20,069 nt of DNA from a virus. Positions within the stretch are counted from its first letter, which is position 1. Each line of letters opens with the position of its first letter. The stretch lies in the IMG/VR virus record IMGVR_UViG_3300038709_000014, positions 1 to 20,069 of that record; one strand, written 5' to 3'. This document shows positions 6,675-14,741 of this stretch, piece by piece. The notes below the pieces were generated by a model. That model was not told where the DNA came from. It saw only the letters and a program-made list of their open reading frames with translations, and searched no databases. Made by a program: the position numbers and the translations under genes.

Positions 6675-9653
6675 ATGCATATTGAATATATAACTCCATA
6701 CGCAGCCCCTCAAATTTGGGGTGCTAAAGGCGGTTGTTTTCCTGCAGATACTTCAGTATTAACACCTTCTGGCAGTACACCTATCCAAGACTGTCAGATA
6801 GGAGACAAAGTTTTATGTTACACTCCGGATGGAGAGGTGATGTCTCGTCCCATTACTGAGGTAGAAACACATGCGAAGCAAGATTTAATAGAGTTTGTTT
6901 TTGGAACAGCTAACTTAGTATTAACTCCGAATCATTGGGTATTAAAAGCATCAGGACAGTACGATTATGCCTTTAACTTTGAGGTTGGGGATTACTTAGT
7001 TGATTTAAAAGGCGAATCTCAAAAGATTTTGTATATTAACTCTATTCCTAAACAAGTTGTTTATATAATAACTGTTCAGGATTATCATACATTTTTTGCC
7101 GATGGTTTTCGAGTTCATAATAAAGGAGGAGGTAAAGGAGGAGGTTCACCTGCGCCTGCTCCTACTGAAGAGCCAAATAATTTATTTTCGACGGATATTG
7201 TTTTTGCTACTATCGCTCTAGGAGAAGGACCCATTTATAGAGTTAATCCTTTAGGGCCTCAAGATATTGAAATTAACGAGGGAACTATTGATGATTTAAT
7301 TAATTTGGATGGAGATGGGCAGGAAAATACGGATGTTTTTAAAACTATTACTCGTACTGGAACTTTAACTCAGGTAGAAATGCCAGTTTTTGGGCAAAGA
7401 ACCGCAATTCCACAACAATTGGCAAGTAGGGTTTTTTTAAGAAAGGGTAATGTAGAGGGAATTCCTAAATCGGAAGTTATACTTCAGAATACTAGTATTG
7501 ATGATTACTCAGAATTAATTTTTACTTTTGAGATTCAGGCTCTTACCAGAGTAGATGAGCAAGGAAATATTTTTAACAAAGATTTGAATATACAGATTGA
7601 AGTTTTTGATCGCACGGGAACTACTGTATTGGGAGAGAAAGTAGTACGTGAGTTTAATAATAAAACAAATGTTCCTTTTCAGTTTCAAATTCAGTATCCT
7701 ATTCCTAAAGCAAATCGTAGTAGGGCTGGTTATAAATTTACTATTAAAAAAATATCTAACGATTCAGACTCTTCTCGTATTCAAGATTCCATTAGTTTCC
7801 AGACATGGTTAGAAGTTAAGGATGAGGTTTCTGCTTATCCTCGAACGGCGGTAATCGGGTATTCTTTATTAGCTTTTAATGAGCACGTAGGAGGGGTACC
7901 GACTTTTACCAGTGTGGTAAAAGGTTTGTTAGTAAAAGTTCCTAGTAATTATAACCAACCAATATTGTCTACTGGAGAGGTTGATTGGAGAGAGTTGGAG
8001 TTGCCCGAGACAGGAGTTAATGGTTACACTACAAACGGGTATCGACTTCAAAGTTCAGGAACAGGTACTTTAAAAACTGATCTTAATCCTCAAATTTACA
8101 AAGGAGTGTGGGATGGTAGCTTCACTTTTTCTTGGACGCAAAATCCTGCTTGGATAATTTACGACATCTTAACTAACAGTACTTATGGTCTAGGAATACC
8201 GGATGGTAATATTGACATATTTCAGTTTTATAAGGTAGCCCAATACTGTGACGGAGTTGATGCAGCAACAGGAAAATGGGTTGGGGTAGATGGAATCTCT
8301 GATGGCACTTTTCGGCATAAACCTCAAGGTAAGTTTGGGACAGTTCGAGAAACTTTAATAGGAATAAATGAAGGTATTAATATAAAAGAAAGACGTTTTA
8401 TTTTAGACTTGTTATTAGCTGACCAGCAACAAGCTTTTGATTTAATAAATCAGATTTGTGGTACTATTCGAGCTATCATTATATATAGCGGAGGAAAATT
8501 ATCTTTACAGATTGATATGCCTGATGAAATACCTATTATGATTTTTAATGAAAGCAATATGAAACCTGATTCAGTACAGATTAGTGGTATTAGTGAAAGT
8601 GAGATTATTACAGGATGCGATGTTAATTACGTTAATGTAGCTAACCACTATAAAAGAGAAACGATTAGGGTTGATGATCCCACCTCGGTGGATACTCTTA
8701 ACCAGATTGAAAATATTAAAAATTTGGATTTACCTGGAGTAACACGACGTAGTCAAGCAGTAAGATACGCTCAATATATGATTGCCGCGAGTAAGTTTGT
8801 AAGACGAAAGATTGGGTTTGAAACTGATACGTCAGCTTTATCTTTAGTACCAGGAGACTTGATTGCAGTTCAGCAACGGTTGGCAGGAACTGCTTGGGGT
8901 TTTGGAGGGCGAGTAAGGGCAAATTCAGCTTTAAGAGGGTCGAGTAATACTCACACTGTTCAAACTTCCAATGTATTTTTAGAGCATTTTACTGCTCCGG
9001 CTATTACTTCCGCCGTATTTACGGCTAATACTTTTCCAGTAGGAATGCGGATTTTTAATAATCGTAATGATGATATGAGATTATATATTGTTAGTAATAA
9101 TCATTACGATATAACGAGTACTGGTACTAAAGCAGACGGAACGTCTAACGTAAGTGGGGGTTCAGATTCAGTTACGGTTAAGGCTTTGGAATATTATGAT
9201 TTAAAGACTCGAACTTGGAATGTCAATTTTGCATGGACAGCTAATACCGTACCTGCTCGTGGAGATATGTGGAATTTAGGAGAGGTTAATCCTGACAATT
9301 TTTACCGTGACACTACAGATAAGTTGTTTAAAGTTAGCGACGTTCAACGAGACGAGGATGAGAAAGTTACAGTTACGGCAGCTGAGTATATTGCTAATGT
9401 TTATATTGACTCAGATACTGCTATTAATTATACTCCAGTTCGTTATGTAGATACTTATAGTCCTCTGGTTGCGCCACCAGCTCCGCAATTTATATTAACA
9501 CCTAATCCTCGACAGCTTCCAGACGGAGGAGTGGTAACTGATATTGATATTTCTGATAGTACGGATGTTACTAACTATCCTATTGCAATTAAGACTATTT
9601 ACGAATATGCTGTACCAAGTGCAGTCTCTGACATTTTAACGGTGAATCCATAA
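6675..9653 (+). CDS. Tail tip hub / host-specificity protein J-like, with internal Hint (intein-like) domain
   Basis: Residues 1-20 are a short leader, residues 21-149 are a Hint domain (separate entry), and a Gly-Lys linker follows. From about residue 166 the sequence follows lambda J: ATIALGEGPIYRVNPLGPQD, later VKGLLVKVPSNYN (about 415), YKGVWDGSF (475) and NPAWIIYDILTNSTYGLG (490), ending QYCDG. Lambda J forms the baseplate hub and reads the receptor. The protein has 992 residues but lacks the usual distal fibronectin-type and receptor-binding parts, which appear in the next two genes. It starts at ATG 6675, three bases after the TAG of the I paralogue, and ends in a TAATG overlap. The J call is strong; whether the Hint domain is active is unknown. 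Confidence 0.85.
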   Translation: MHIEYITPYAAPQIWGAKGGCFPADTSVLTPSGSTPIQDCQIGDKVLCYTPDGEVMSRPITEVETHAKQDLIEFVFGTANLVLTPNHWVLKASGQYDYAFNFEVGDYLVDLKGESQKILYINSIPKQVVYIITVQDYHTFFADGFRVHNKGGGKGGGSPAPAPTEEPNNLFSTDIVFATIALGEGPIYRVNPLGPQDIEINEGTIDDLINLDGDGQENTDVFKTITRTGTLTQVEMPVFGQRTAIPQQLASRVFLRKGNVEGIPKSEVILQNTSIDDYSELIFTFEIQALTRVDEQGNIFNKDLNIQIEVFDRTGTTVLGEKVVREFNNKTNVPFQFQIQYPIPKANRSRAGYKFTIKKISNDSDSSRIQDSISFQTWLEVKDEVSAYPRTAVIGYSLLAFNEHVGGVPTFTSVVKGLLVKVPSNYNQPILSTGEVDWRELELPETGVNGYTTNGYRLQSSGTGTLKTDLNPQIYKGVWDGSFTFSWTQNPAWIIYDILTNSTYGLGIPDGNIDIFQFYKVAQYCDGVDAATGKWVGVDGISDGTFRHKPQGKFGTVRETLIGINEGINIKERRFILDLLLADQQQAFDLINQICGTIRAIIIYSGGKLSLQIDMPDEIPIMIFNESNMKPDSVQISGISESEIITGCDVNYVNVANHYKRETIRVDDPTSVDTLNQIENIKNLDLPGVTRRSQAVRYAQYMIAASKFVRRKIGFETDTSALSLVPGDLIAVQQRLAGTAWGFGGRVRANSALRGSSNTHTVQTSNVFLEHFTAPAITSAVFTANTFPVGMRIFNNRNDDMRLYIVSNNHYDITSTGTKADGTSNVSGGSDSVTVKALEYYDLKTRTWNVNFAWTANTVPARGDMWNLGEVNPDNFYRDTTDKLFKVSDVQRDEDEKVTVTAAEYIANVYIDSDTAINYTPVRYVDTYSPLVAPPAPQFILTPNPRQLPDGGVVTDIDISDSTDVTNYPIAIKTIYEYAVPSAVSDILTVNP
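6735..7121 (+). other. Hint domain (intein-like) inside the J-like gene
   Basis: Residues 21-149 of the J-like protein show the ordered intein blocks. Block A begins with C21 (CFPADTSVLTPSG). IGDKVLCY follows. Block B has TPNH (T84, H87). FADGF stands in block F, and block G ends V147-H148-N149. No homing endonuclease is inserted, so it is a mini domain of about 129 residues. The residue after N149 is lysine, not Cys, Ser or Thr, so normal splicing is not expected. This resembles bacterial intein-like (BIL) A-type domains, which cleave at their ends or splice in an unusual way. The flanks are GAKGG before it and KGGGKGGG after it. Confidence 0.85.
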
Positions 9654-11362
9654 TGGCGACTTTAAATTTTAAAGCATCTAATACTAGTCAGTTTTCTAAT
9701 AACCAAGTTGCAGTGTTATTGGGAAAGAATAATTTTCAAACTATTTTTGGTTCCATTCCCCTTTTAGCTAATGCTGTTAGCGTAGTGGATGAAGACCCGA
9801 TTAAGAGGCCAAATGGTAATATTAAATTTACTTTGGTAGGATTTAACCAGTTACATGATTACAATTTTGATAAACACGTTTTAGCGGTTAACGACAAGAC
9901 TTTTAAAGCTGCTAGCGGAACTATAAAAGGTGATGATTACGTTACTGTTCCAGTAATTGATAAAACTACTGATATTACTCAGCCAGATTTTCCTGGATCA
10001 ATTGGAGGTACTGTTACAGAACTAACTTATAACATTGTAGGATCTGATATTATTACAAATACCGTAAAAATTGTTAACGATCATTCCGGGGCAAAAACTT
10101 TATTTTTAAAATTAAAAGATCCTCCATTTTATGTTACTTTTCAACAGTTGATTGATAAAGATCATTTAAAGGGGGCTACCACGTCAACTACCTCTGGTTG
10201 GAGACCTAACACTCCAAAAGCTGGTAATGTTTATATAGCAGGCTCAACAAAGACGTTAATTTTAGAGAACAATGTTTCTGGATTTACAGGAGCTAAAACT
10301 TTACCTTTAGGAGTAGATGTTAAGTCTAAAAATTTTATTAAATTTTTTGTGGATGGGATTCAACAAGAAGATGATTCTTATACGTTTACTTTAGATAGTG
10401 ATACTATAACTTTTGATTTTGGATCGGTTGCTGGGGCACAACGAAAAACAAGAACTGAGGCTACTTACTATACTGTTCCTGCAGTTGAAAAAGGCGATAA
10501 TATAACTCTTTTTACAGGTAATACATATGCTGTCTCGAATGTAAGTTACGATCCGGCTTTTGCTACTGATTATAACGCTAGGATAACTGCTAACACTATT
10601 TATCGAATCACTTTAGGAGAGTCTTTAAAAGCTAATGTGGGAGGACGCACTATTCTTAACGTTACTCCTAATCCTTCAGGTTTTATTGGTAATGTTATTC
10701 AACCAGCAAATACATTTAGTTTTGATTATAATGCTTCTACTTTTCCTGGGAACTGGAATCTAGCTAATAACCAAATATACTCGTTAGCGAGTCAGTTAGA
10801 GTTTGAACAAATTTTTCTTGGAGAAACAACAAGAAAAACCATTCCTAATGTTCCTTTCGGTTTAAATGCTGTACGTGCTCGTAATAAAAATTCTGCAGGT
10901 CGATTGAGTAAGTTTACTAGTCGGTCTCTTTTTGTTAGACAAATTCCAATTAGAAGAGTGAGAAATTTAGAGATTACTGAAAGTTTCTTTATAGATACGG
11001 TTAGGGGATTATCTACTCGTGCTACTATTTCTTTTGATGATATTACTGATCAAAATGTAACTGATTATGAAATTTCATATAAAATTTCAGGAACGCAGCT
11101 TATAGGGGGTGTTAATCAGTTTACTCCGATAGCATCTTTTAATACGGTTAAAGTAGACCGGCTCGGAGTTGGAAGTGATGGAAGAATTAGATATACAATT
11201 CAAAACGTAACCCGTCTTACTGGAACTAACGTAACTTTACTTGTAAGAGTTACGCCTTTAAATAGACAATTACGCGGAATCCCTGCGGAAGTTTCACAGA
11301 TTATAATTGGAAAAACAGAGCCTCCGAGTAATGTTAGCGGCTTTATTGTAGGTACAAACTAA
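9653..11362 (+). CDS. Distal tail-tip protein, probable split continuation of J
   Basis: The product has 569 residues and is translationally coupled to the J-like gene by TAATG. The N-terminal half is of unknown fold. About residues 197-260 hold a beta module with NFIKFFVDGIQQEDDSYTF, similar to adhesin-like modules in the M- and L-like genes. About residues 432-552 look like a fibronectin-type sandwich with TDYEISYKI and VTLLVRVTPLN. The last residues, PPSNVSGFIVGTN, are the opening strand of a further such domain that breaks off at the stop. The next gene continues in the same frame with NLVFNWALP, the expected second strand. It is probably part of the tail-tip spike or central fibre; the role is inferred from position. 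Confidence 0.6.
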   Translation: MATLNFKASNTSQFSNNQVAVLLGKNNFQTIFGSIPLLANAVSVVDEDPIKRPNGNIKFTLVGFNQLHDYNFDKHVLAVNDKTFKAASGTIKGDDYVTVPVIDKTTDITQPDFPGSIGGTVTELTYNIVGSDIITNTVKIVNDHSGAKTLFLKLKDPPFYVTFQQLIDKDHLKGATTSTTSGWRPNTPKAGNVYIAGSTKTLILENNVSGFTGAKTLPLGVDVKSKNFIKFFVDGIQQEDDSYTFTLDSDTITFDFGSVAGAQRKTRTEATYYTVPAVEKGDNITLFTGNTYAVSNVSYDPAFATDYNARITANTIYRITLGESLKANVGGRTILNVTPNPSGFIGNVIQPANTFSFDYNASTFPGNWNLANNQIYSLASQLEFEQIFLGETTRKTIPNVPFGLNAVRARNKNSAGRLSKFTSRSLFVRQIPIRRVRNLEITESFFIDTVRGLSTRATISFDDITDQNVTDYEISYKISGTQLIGGVNQFTPIASFNTVKVDRLGVGSDGRIRYTIQNVTRLTGTNVTLLVRVTPLNRQLRGIPAEVSQIIIGKTEPPSNVSGFIVGTN

Positions 11363-11383
11363 TGAAAAAGGAAAATGATAGTA

Positions 11384-13129
11384 ATGGCTAACTTAGTTTT
11401 TAACTGGGCTCTTCCTACTAAACCAGATGGAACTTTAATAGATCCAGATTTAGAAAATATTGAAATCAGGTTTACTGCGGGAGCTATTGATTTAGCAGAT
11501 CAAAGTGCTTTGGCTGCGGCTTTTAATCGCTCTCCTCAAATTGCATTAGTTTCTGCGCCAGGCACAAGCGCTGTAACACCTATTCCTGATTTTAATCTAA
11601 ATACCTATATTGTTTCTACTACTGATACTAGCGGTAATAGAAGTTCTCAGTTTATAGGTTTTCAGTTTCAGGCTACAAGACCTGCTGATCTTGATGTATT
11701 CAAGGCGTATAGTGAGGGAGATCCTAAAACTCCATTTGCTACAAGTGCTGTTGGAGAAGATATTACTAATGATAACTCTGGTGATTATCATTGGGCTAGT
11801 TTTGCTAATACTGTAACTGACGGATTGGTTTATGGGAGTCGATTGGTAAGCGTTCCTGGACGAAGTACTCCTGTTGATAATGCTAATGCTTCTTCTTCTG
11901 GTTGGAGTTCTACTACTGATCCTGATGACTTAGTTGCAACTTCTGATGCCGATTATGTAACACAAGTAAGAGATATAGGTTCTAATGTTACGGGAAAGGT
12001 TATTGTAAGTGTCGCAGGTAGCGTTGATACTACCGATACGTGGTCCAGTGCTACGAGATTTGGTGGAAAGGTTGGGTCGGGTACAAGTGATGTTCAAAAA
12101 GGTAGACCTGGGGTTCCGGGGGCAAATGTTTTAATAGATAAGGCTATTGTTTTAGGAGCAGGAGGCAATCCTGTTGGAATCGGGGCGTACCTGTTTAATA
12201 ACGTTATTACTTCTGCAGAAACCATTGCTTTTGATAATTTTGTTACTAAAAGTTTGACTTCTAATGCTACTGATCTTAGTGGCGGTGTTAGCACGTTACC
12301 TGAAGCTAAGATATTTTCTGGAAATGTTTATGCGATTTGGAACGAGGGTCAATTTGCCGGAGACACTGCTAACGCTAATTCTTTTGCTTTAATTGCTAAT
12401 GTAATTAACTCAGTAGCAATTGAGTTAGGAAATACATACGTAGCTACAAATCGTGGACCCCCGCTTGATAACGTTTTTAGTCGGTATCATATTACTGCTA
12501 ATGCTATGCCTAATGTTACTCAAAATGCTGCTACTTATACTATTGTTAATTTAACTCAGTACGTAGATATAACTGATAAAACTTTTCAAGGCGATCCTTC
12601 AGCGATATCTCAGAATGTAGATTTTCGTTTTTCTAAGTCGAACGTCTTTTTATCTAAGGATTTATTTTCGGATGTCACATCTCACGGAAATGTTAATGTT
12701 GAAAAGTTTGTTAATTTCAATGTAGCAAGTGGCTTTATGCAAGCTCTTTCTACAGACCAAGAATTTAGATATTTTCAGGTTAGATTAAGAGTAAAGAATA
12801 ATAACCCTGTCGAAAATGATTATCTTTTAGATAAGCTTAACTATACTGTTGATTTGTTGGATAAGACGTTTAGAAAAAAACAGTTAATTCAAGCTACTAA
12901 TGTATCTTATGATTATAGTTCAAAAGATTTTAAAAGAGAACCAAGCATATCAGTAACGGTGAGTAATACGGATACCGCGGTATTAGCTATTGTAAGTAGT
13001 ATTGGCACAAGTACTTCTGTGATTAATTGTTATTTCGCTGCTAATGGTGTTGCAGTTACGAGTAAAAATTACCCTGGAAAAGTAAGCGGGAAGATACCTG
13101 TTGTTACTTTAGATGCGGTAGGAATTTAG
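11384..13129 (+). CDS. Distal tail-tip / central fibre protein, probable C-terminal continuation of J
   Basis: The product has 581 residues from ATG 11384, chosen because AAGGA lies 11 bases upstream. The in-frame ATG at 11375 would leave only two bases after that site. The N-terminus (NLVFNWALPTKPDG, then ENIEIRF and TYIVSTTDTSGNRSS) is the rest of a fibronectin-like domain begun by the previous gene in the same frame. The middle has a glycine- and asparagine-rich region. The C-terminal part contains FRYFQVRLRVKNNNP and YTVDL, the type of lectin-like or jelly-roll end found in J-type proteins of many siphoviruses. It is likely to reach the host surface and take part in receptor contact. That is inferred from order and composition. 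Confidence 0.6.
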   Translation: MANLVFNWALPTKPDGTLIDPDLENIEIRFTAGAIDLADQSALAAAFNRSPQIALVSAPGTSAVTPIPDFNLNTYIVSTTDTSGNRSSQFIGFQFQATRPADLDVFKAYSEGDPKTPFATSAVGEDITNDNSGDYHWASFANTVTDGLVYGSRLVSVPGRSTPVDNANASSSGWSSTTDPDDLVATSDADYVTQVRDIGSNVTGKVIVSVAGSVDTTDTWSSATRFGGKVGSGTSDVQKGRPGVPGANVLIDKAIVLGAGGNPVGIGAYLFNNVITSAETIAFDNFVTKSLTSNATDLSGGVSTLPEAKIFSGNVYAIWNEGQFAGDTANANSFALIANVINSVAIELGNTYVATNRGPPLDNVFSRYHITANAMPNVTQNAATYTIVNLTQYVDITDKTFQGDPSAISQNVDFRFSKSNVFLSKDLFSDVTSHGNVNVEKFVNFNVASGFMQALSTDQEFRYFQVRLRVKNNNPVENDYLLDKLNYTVDLLDKTFRKKQLIQATNVSYDYSSKDFKREPSISVTVSNTDTAVLAIVSSIGTSTSVINCYFAANGVAVTSKNYPGKVSGKIPVVTLDAVGI

Positions 13130-13145
13130 AAGGAGAATATAAAAA

Positions 13146-14396
13146 ATGTCAACTTTTGACTTTATTTTACCCCCAGCTTCACAAACCTTAGCTGTTTCAC
13201 GAAGCAACTATAACAGTAGTTTAACAGCGCTTATACAAAGTTACTATGGAACTTCTTTACCTGTGGCGGCAGACGTTAACCGAGAAGGAACCACCGGGTT
13301 GGTTAATGGAATGTGGTATCGCGACTCTGCTAATGGAGTAGTTTTTATTAGAGATTCTAATGCTTTTAAAGGGCAAAGCGGGCATGTAACTGGAAATTTT
13401 ACTCGGGTGGGGATAGGAACCAGAATAGTTTCTACTCTAGCTGTAGCCGCTACTCTTGCGGGTACTGGTCATGCTAAGTTTTCTGCTATTGAAGTTGGTG
13501 AGTTAATTTGTACTGTGGGTAATTCTGCCGGATCAGCGAATAATCGTTTGTATTTAAGAACAGCTAATGCTGTTAATGGAATTGCTGATGTTAGTATTCC
13601 TCCTGACGCTTCTATTGGAGTAGCAAAATTAAATTGGGATGACCCAGTTCCAATTTATCAAAATACTACTATGGCAAATATTTTTGTTAAAGGAAATCTT
13701 GTTCAAAATATAGGTAACGTTGCAAACCAAATAAATGATGTATATATAGGTGGAGCATTTGTACAACCTATACGGGCGCACGTAGGAACGGCTGCTAAGC
13801 CAAGCTACACTTTTGATAACGATCCTAACACTGGGTTATTTAGTAATGCTGCTGATTCTATAGGAATTGCTACAGCAGGAGTTCAGAGGGCTTTAGCTAA
13901 TACAGGCGGTATTTATCCCACTTCTAATAATGCTCAAGATCTGGGTGGGTTGGTTCATAAGTGGCGTGGTATACATGCGGTTAATTTTTATGGAACTGCT
14001 ACTAGCGCTCTTTACGCTGACTTGGCAGAACGTTTTGAAGCCGATTCGTTATTAGAAGCAGGAGATGTAGTAATGTTAGGAGGAGAAAAAGAAATTACTA
14101 AAACCGACAAAGAGAGTACTCCAGAAGTGTTTGGAGTAATTTCTGCGAGTCCAGCGTATGGAATGAATTCCTTGGGGGGTACTGATGAAACACATCCTTA
14201 TGTAGCTTTGGCTGGAAAAGTTCCTGTAAAGGTAGTAGGAAAGGTAATAAAGGGCCAAAGATTGGTGGCAAGTTCTCAACCAGGTATTGCTATTGCTGCA
14301 GAAACTAAGAATATTTTTGCTGTTGTTGGCAGAGCGTTGGAGTCTTCGGATGAATTAGGAATTAAAAAAATTAATTCAGTGGTTGGGAAGTTATAA
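13146..14396 (+). CDS. Tail fibre protein with peptidase G2 / chaperone-like C-terminus
   Basis: The product has 416 residues, with AGGAG ten bases before ATG 13146. Residues 219-232 (PSYTFDNDPNTGLF) followed by IGIATAGVQRAL (239-250) form the common fibre repeat seen in many phage side fibres. From about residue 289 the motif LYADLAERFEA, then GDVVMLGG and VFGVISASPAYGM, resembles the C-terminal intramolecular-chaperone or peptidase-G2-like domain that helps fibre trimers fold. I cannot place a catalytic residue, so self-cleavage is not claimed. It is the last gene of the tail operon; a promoter lies just after its stop. The likely function is host recognition. Confidence 0.7.
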   Translation: MSTFDFILPPASQTLAVSRSNYNSSLTALIQSYYGTSLPVAADVNREGTTGLVNGMWYRDSANGVVFIRDSNAFKGQSGHVTGNFTRVGIGTRIVSTLAVAATLAGTGHAKFSAIEVGELICTVGNSAGSANNRLYLRTANAVNGIADVSIPPDASIGVAKLNWDDPVPIYQNTTMANIFVKGNLVQNIGNVANQINDVYIGGAFVQPIRAHVGTAAKPSYTFDNDPNTGLFSNAADSIGIATAGVQRALANTGGIYPTSNNAQDLGGLVHKWRGIHAVNFYGTATSALYADLAERFEADSLLEAGDVVMLGGEKEITKTDKESTPEVFGVISASPAYGMNSLGGTDETHPYVALAGKVPVKVVGKVIKGQRLVASSQPGIAIAAETKNIFAVVGRALESSDELGIKKINSVVGKL

Positions 14397-14399
14397 TTT

Positions 14400-14409
14400 A
14401 AAAATTTAA
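14400..14409 (+). promoter_or_regulatory. AT-rich upstream element of the metallothionein promoter
   Basis: AAAAATTTAA lies two bases before the -35 hexamer. The same ten bases occur at 15911-15920, three bases before the -35 of the second promoter. It may be an RNA polymerase alpha-subunit UP element or a shared regulator site. With AT-rich DNA this could be chance. Confidence 0.35.
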
Positions 14410-14411
14410 GA

Positions 14412-14440
14412 TTGCCTATTGTAAAAAAATAGAGTATAAT
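14412..14440 (+). promoter_or_regulatory. Sigma70-type promoter P1
   Basis: The -35 TTGCCT (14412-14417, four of six consensus bases), a 17-base spacer, and a perfect -10 TATAAT (14435-14440) stand between the tail-fibre stop and the metallothionein-like start. Transcription would start near 14447 and leave a leader of about 18 bases holding the ribosome site. It allows the accessory block to be expressed apart from the tail genes. Confidence 0.7.
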
Positions 14441-14451
14441 TTAATAAGAAT

Positions 14452-14459
14452 AGGAGGTG
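14452..14459 (+). promoter_or_regulatory. Near-perfect Shine-Dalgarno
   Basis: AGGAGGTG is an eight-base match to the 3' end of bacterial 16S rRNA, five bases before ATG 14465. It is the strongest ribosome site in the window, so a high translation rate of the small cysteine-rich protein is expected. Confidence 0.8.
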
Positions 14460-14464
14460 TTTTG

Positions 14465-14578
14465 ATGTCTGGAAATTCTATGACTTGTTCTACTCCTGAG
14501 TGTTCTTGTGATCCGTGTGAATGCACTTCGTGCATACCAGATAGTGGTTGCTGCGAGTGTACAGTAATAAAGGATTAG
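14465..14578 (+). CDS. Metallothionein-like cysteine-rich mini protein (37 aa)
   Basis: The frame encodes 37 residues with nine cysteines (positions 8, 13, 15, 18, 20, 23, 29, 30, 32), so a quarter of the protein is cysteine. The core CSCDPCECTSC contains C-x-C-[DE]-P-C-x-C, the signature at the start of bacterial SmtA-type metallothioneins (CACEPCLC there). Those proteins bind zinc, cadmium or copper in thiolate clusters and have about 56 residues with nine or ten cysteines. This one lacks the histidines and the zinc-finger-like part. It has its own promoter and a near-perfect ribosome site, which makes a real gene very likely. No signal peptide is present, so it acts in the cytoplasm or in the virion. 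Metal binding is inferred. An alternative is an iron-sulfur or disulfide-rich peptide. Confidence 0.75.
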   Translation: MSGNSMTCSTPECSCDPCECTSCIPDSGCCECTVIKD

Positions 14579-14590
14579 GGGGATGCCCCT
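14577..14590 (+). promoter_or_regulatory. GC hairpin with start codon in the loop
   Basis: AGGGG (14577-14581) pairs with CCCCT (14586-14590) around the loop GATG, which carries the ATG of the next gene. The upstream arm overlaps the stop codon of the metallothionein-like gene. Ribosomes finishing that gene would open the hairpin, so translation of the next gene may depend on it. The role is inferred. Confidence 0.45.
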
Positions 14591-14741
14591 TAAAAAAGGA
14601 AAGAATAAAAAAGTAATATCTGGTAATATTAAAAAATTAAAAGAAGAGGGTTATTCACAGCGGCAAGCTATTGCGATTGCTCTTGATACCGCGTGGAGAG
14701 CGAAAAAGCCTAAAAAAAGAAAGAAAAAAAGGAAAGTATAA
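14583..14741 (+). CDS. Lysine-rich microprotein, copy 1 (52 aa)
   Basis: The frame encodes 52 residues: a basic start MPLKKGKNKK, a predicted helical core NIKKLKEEGYSQRQAIAIALD (about 15-35), and a C-terminal run of lysine and arginine (KKPKKRKKKRKV). The pattern K-x-I-x-x-NI-x-x-L-x-x-EG-(Y)-x-x-x-QA-x-AIAL occurs in small phage proteins of unknown function; I recall it but cannot search. AAGGA lies eight bases before ATG 14583. The next gene is a paralogue and follows without a gap. Strong positive charge suggests nucleic-acid binding or packing, which is only inferred. Confidence 0.7.
   Translation: MPLKKGKNKKVISGNIKKLKEEGYSQRQAIAIALDTAWRAKKPKKRKKKRKV

Noticed and set aside
5919-6677. Stop-codon readthrough linking I copy 1, I copy 2 and J, all in one frame
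   Set aside because: Stops are followed at once by ATG starts, and no readthrough context or structure is visible; same-frame position is expected after tandem duplication.
11362-11391. Nine-codon frame MKKENDSNG after the 569-residue gene
   Set aside because: It arises from the TAATG form of the stop; no ribosome site or conservation evidence.
14397-14464. Terminator after the tail-fibre gene
   Set aside because: Only AT repeats without a GC stem are present; the stretch is better explained by promoter P1.
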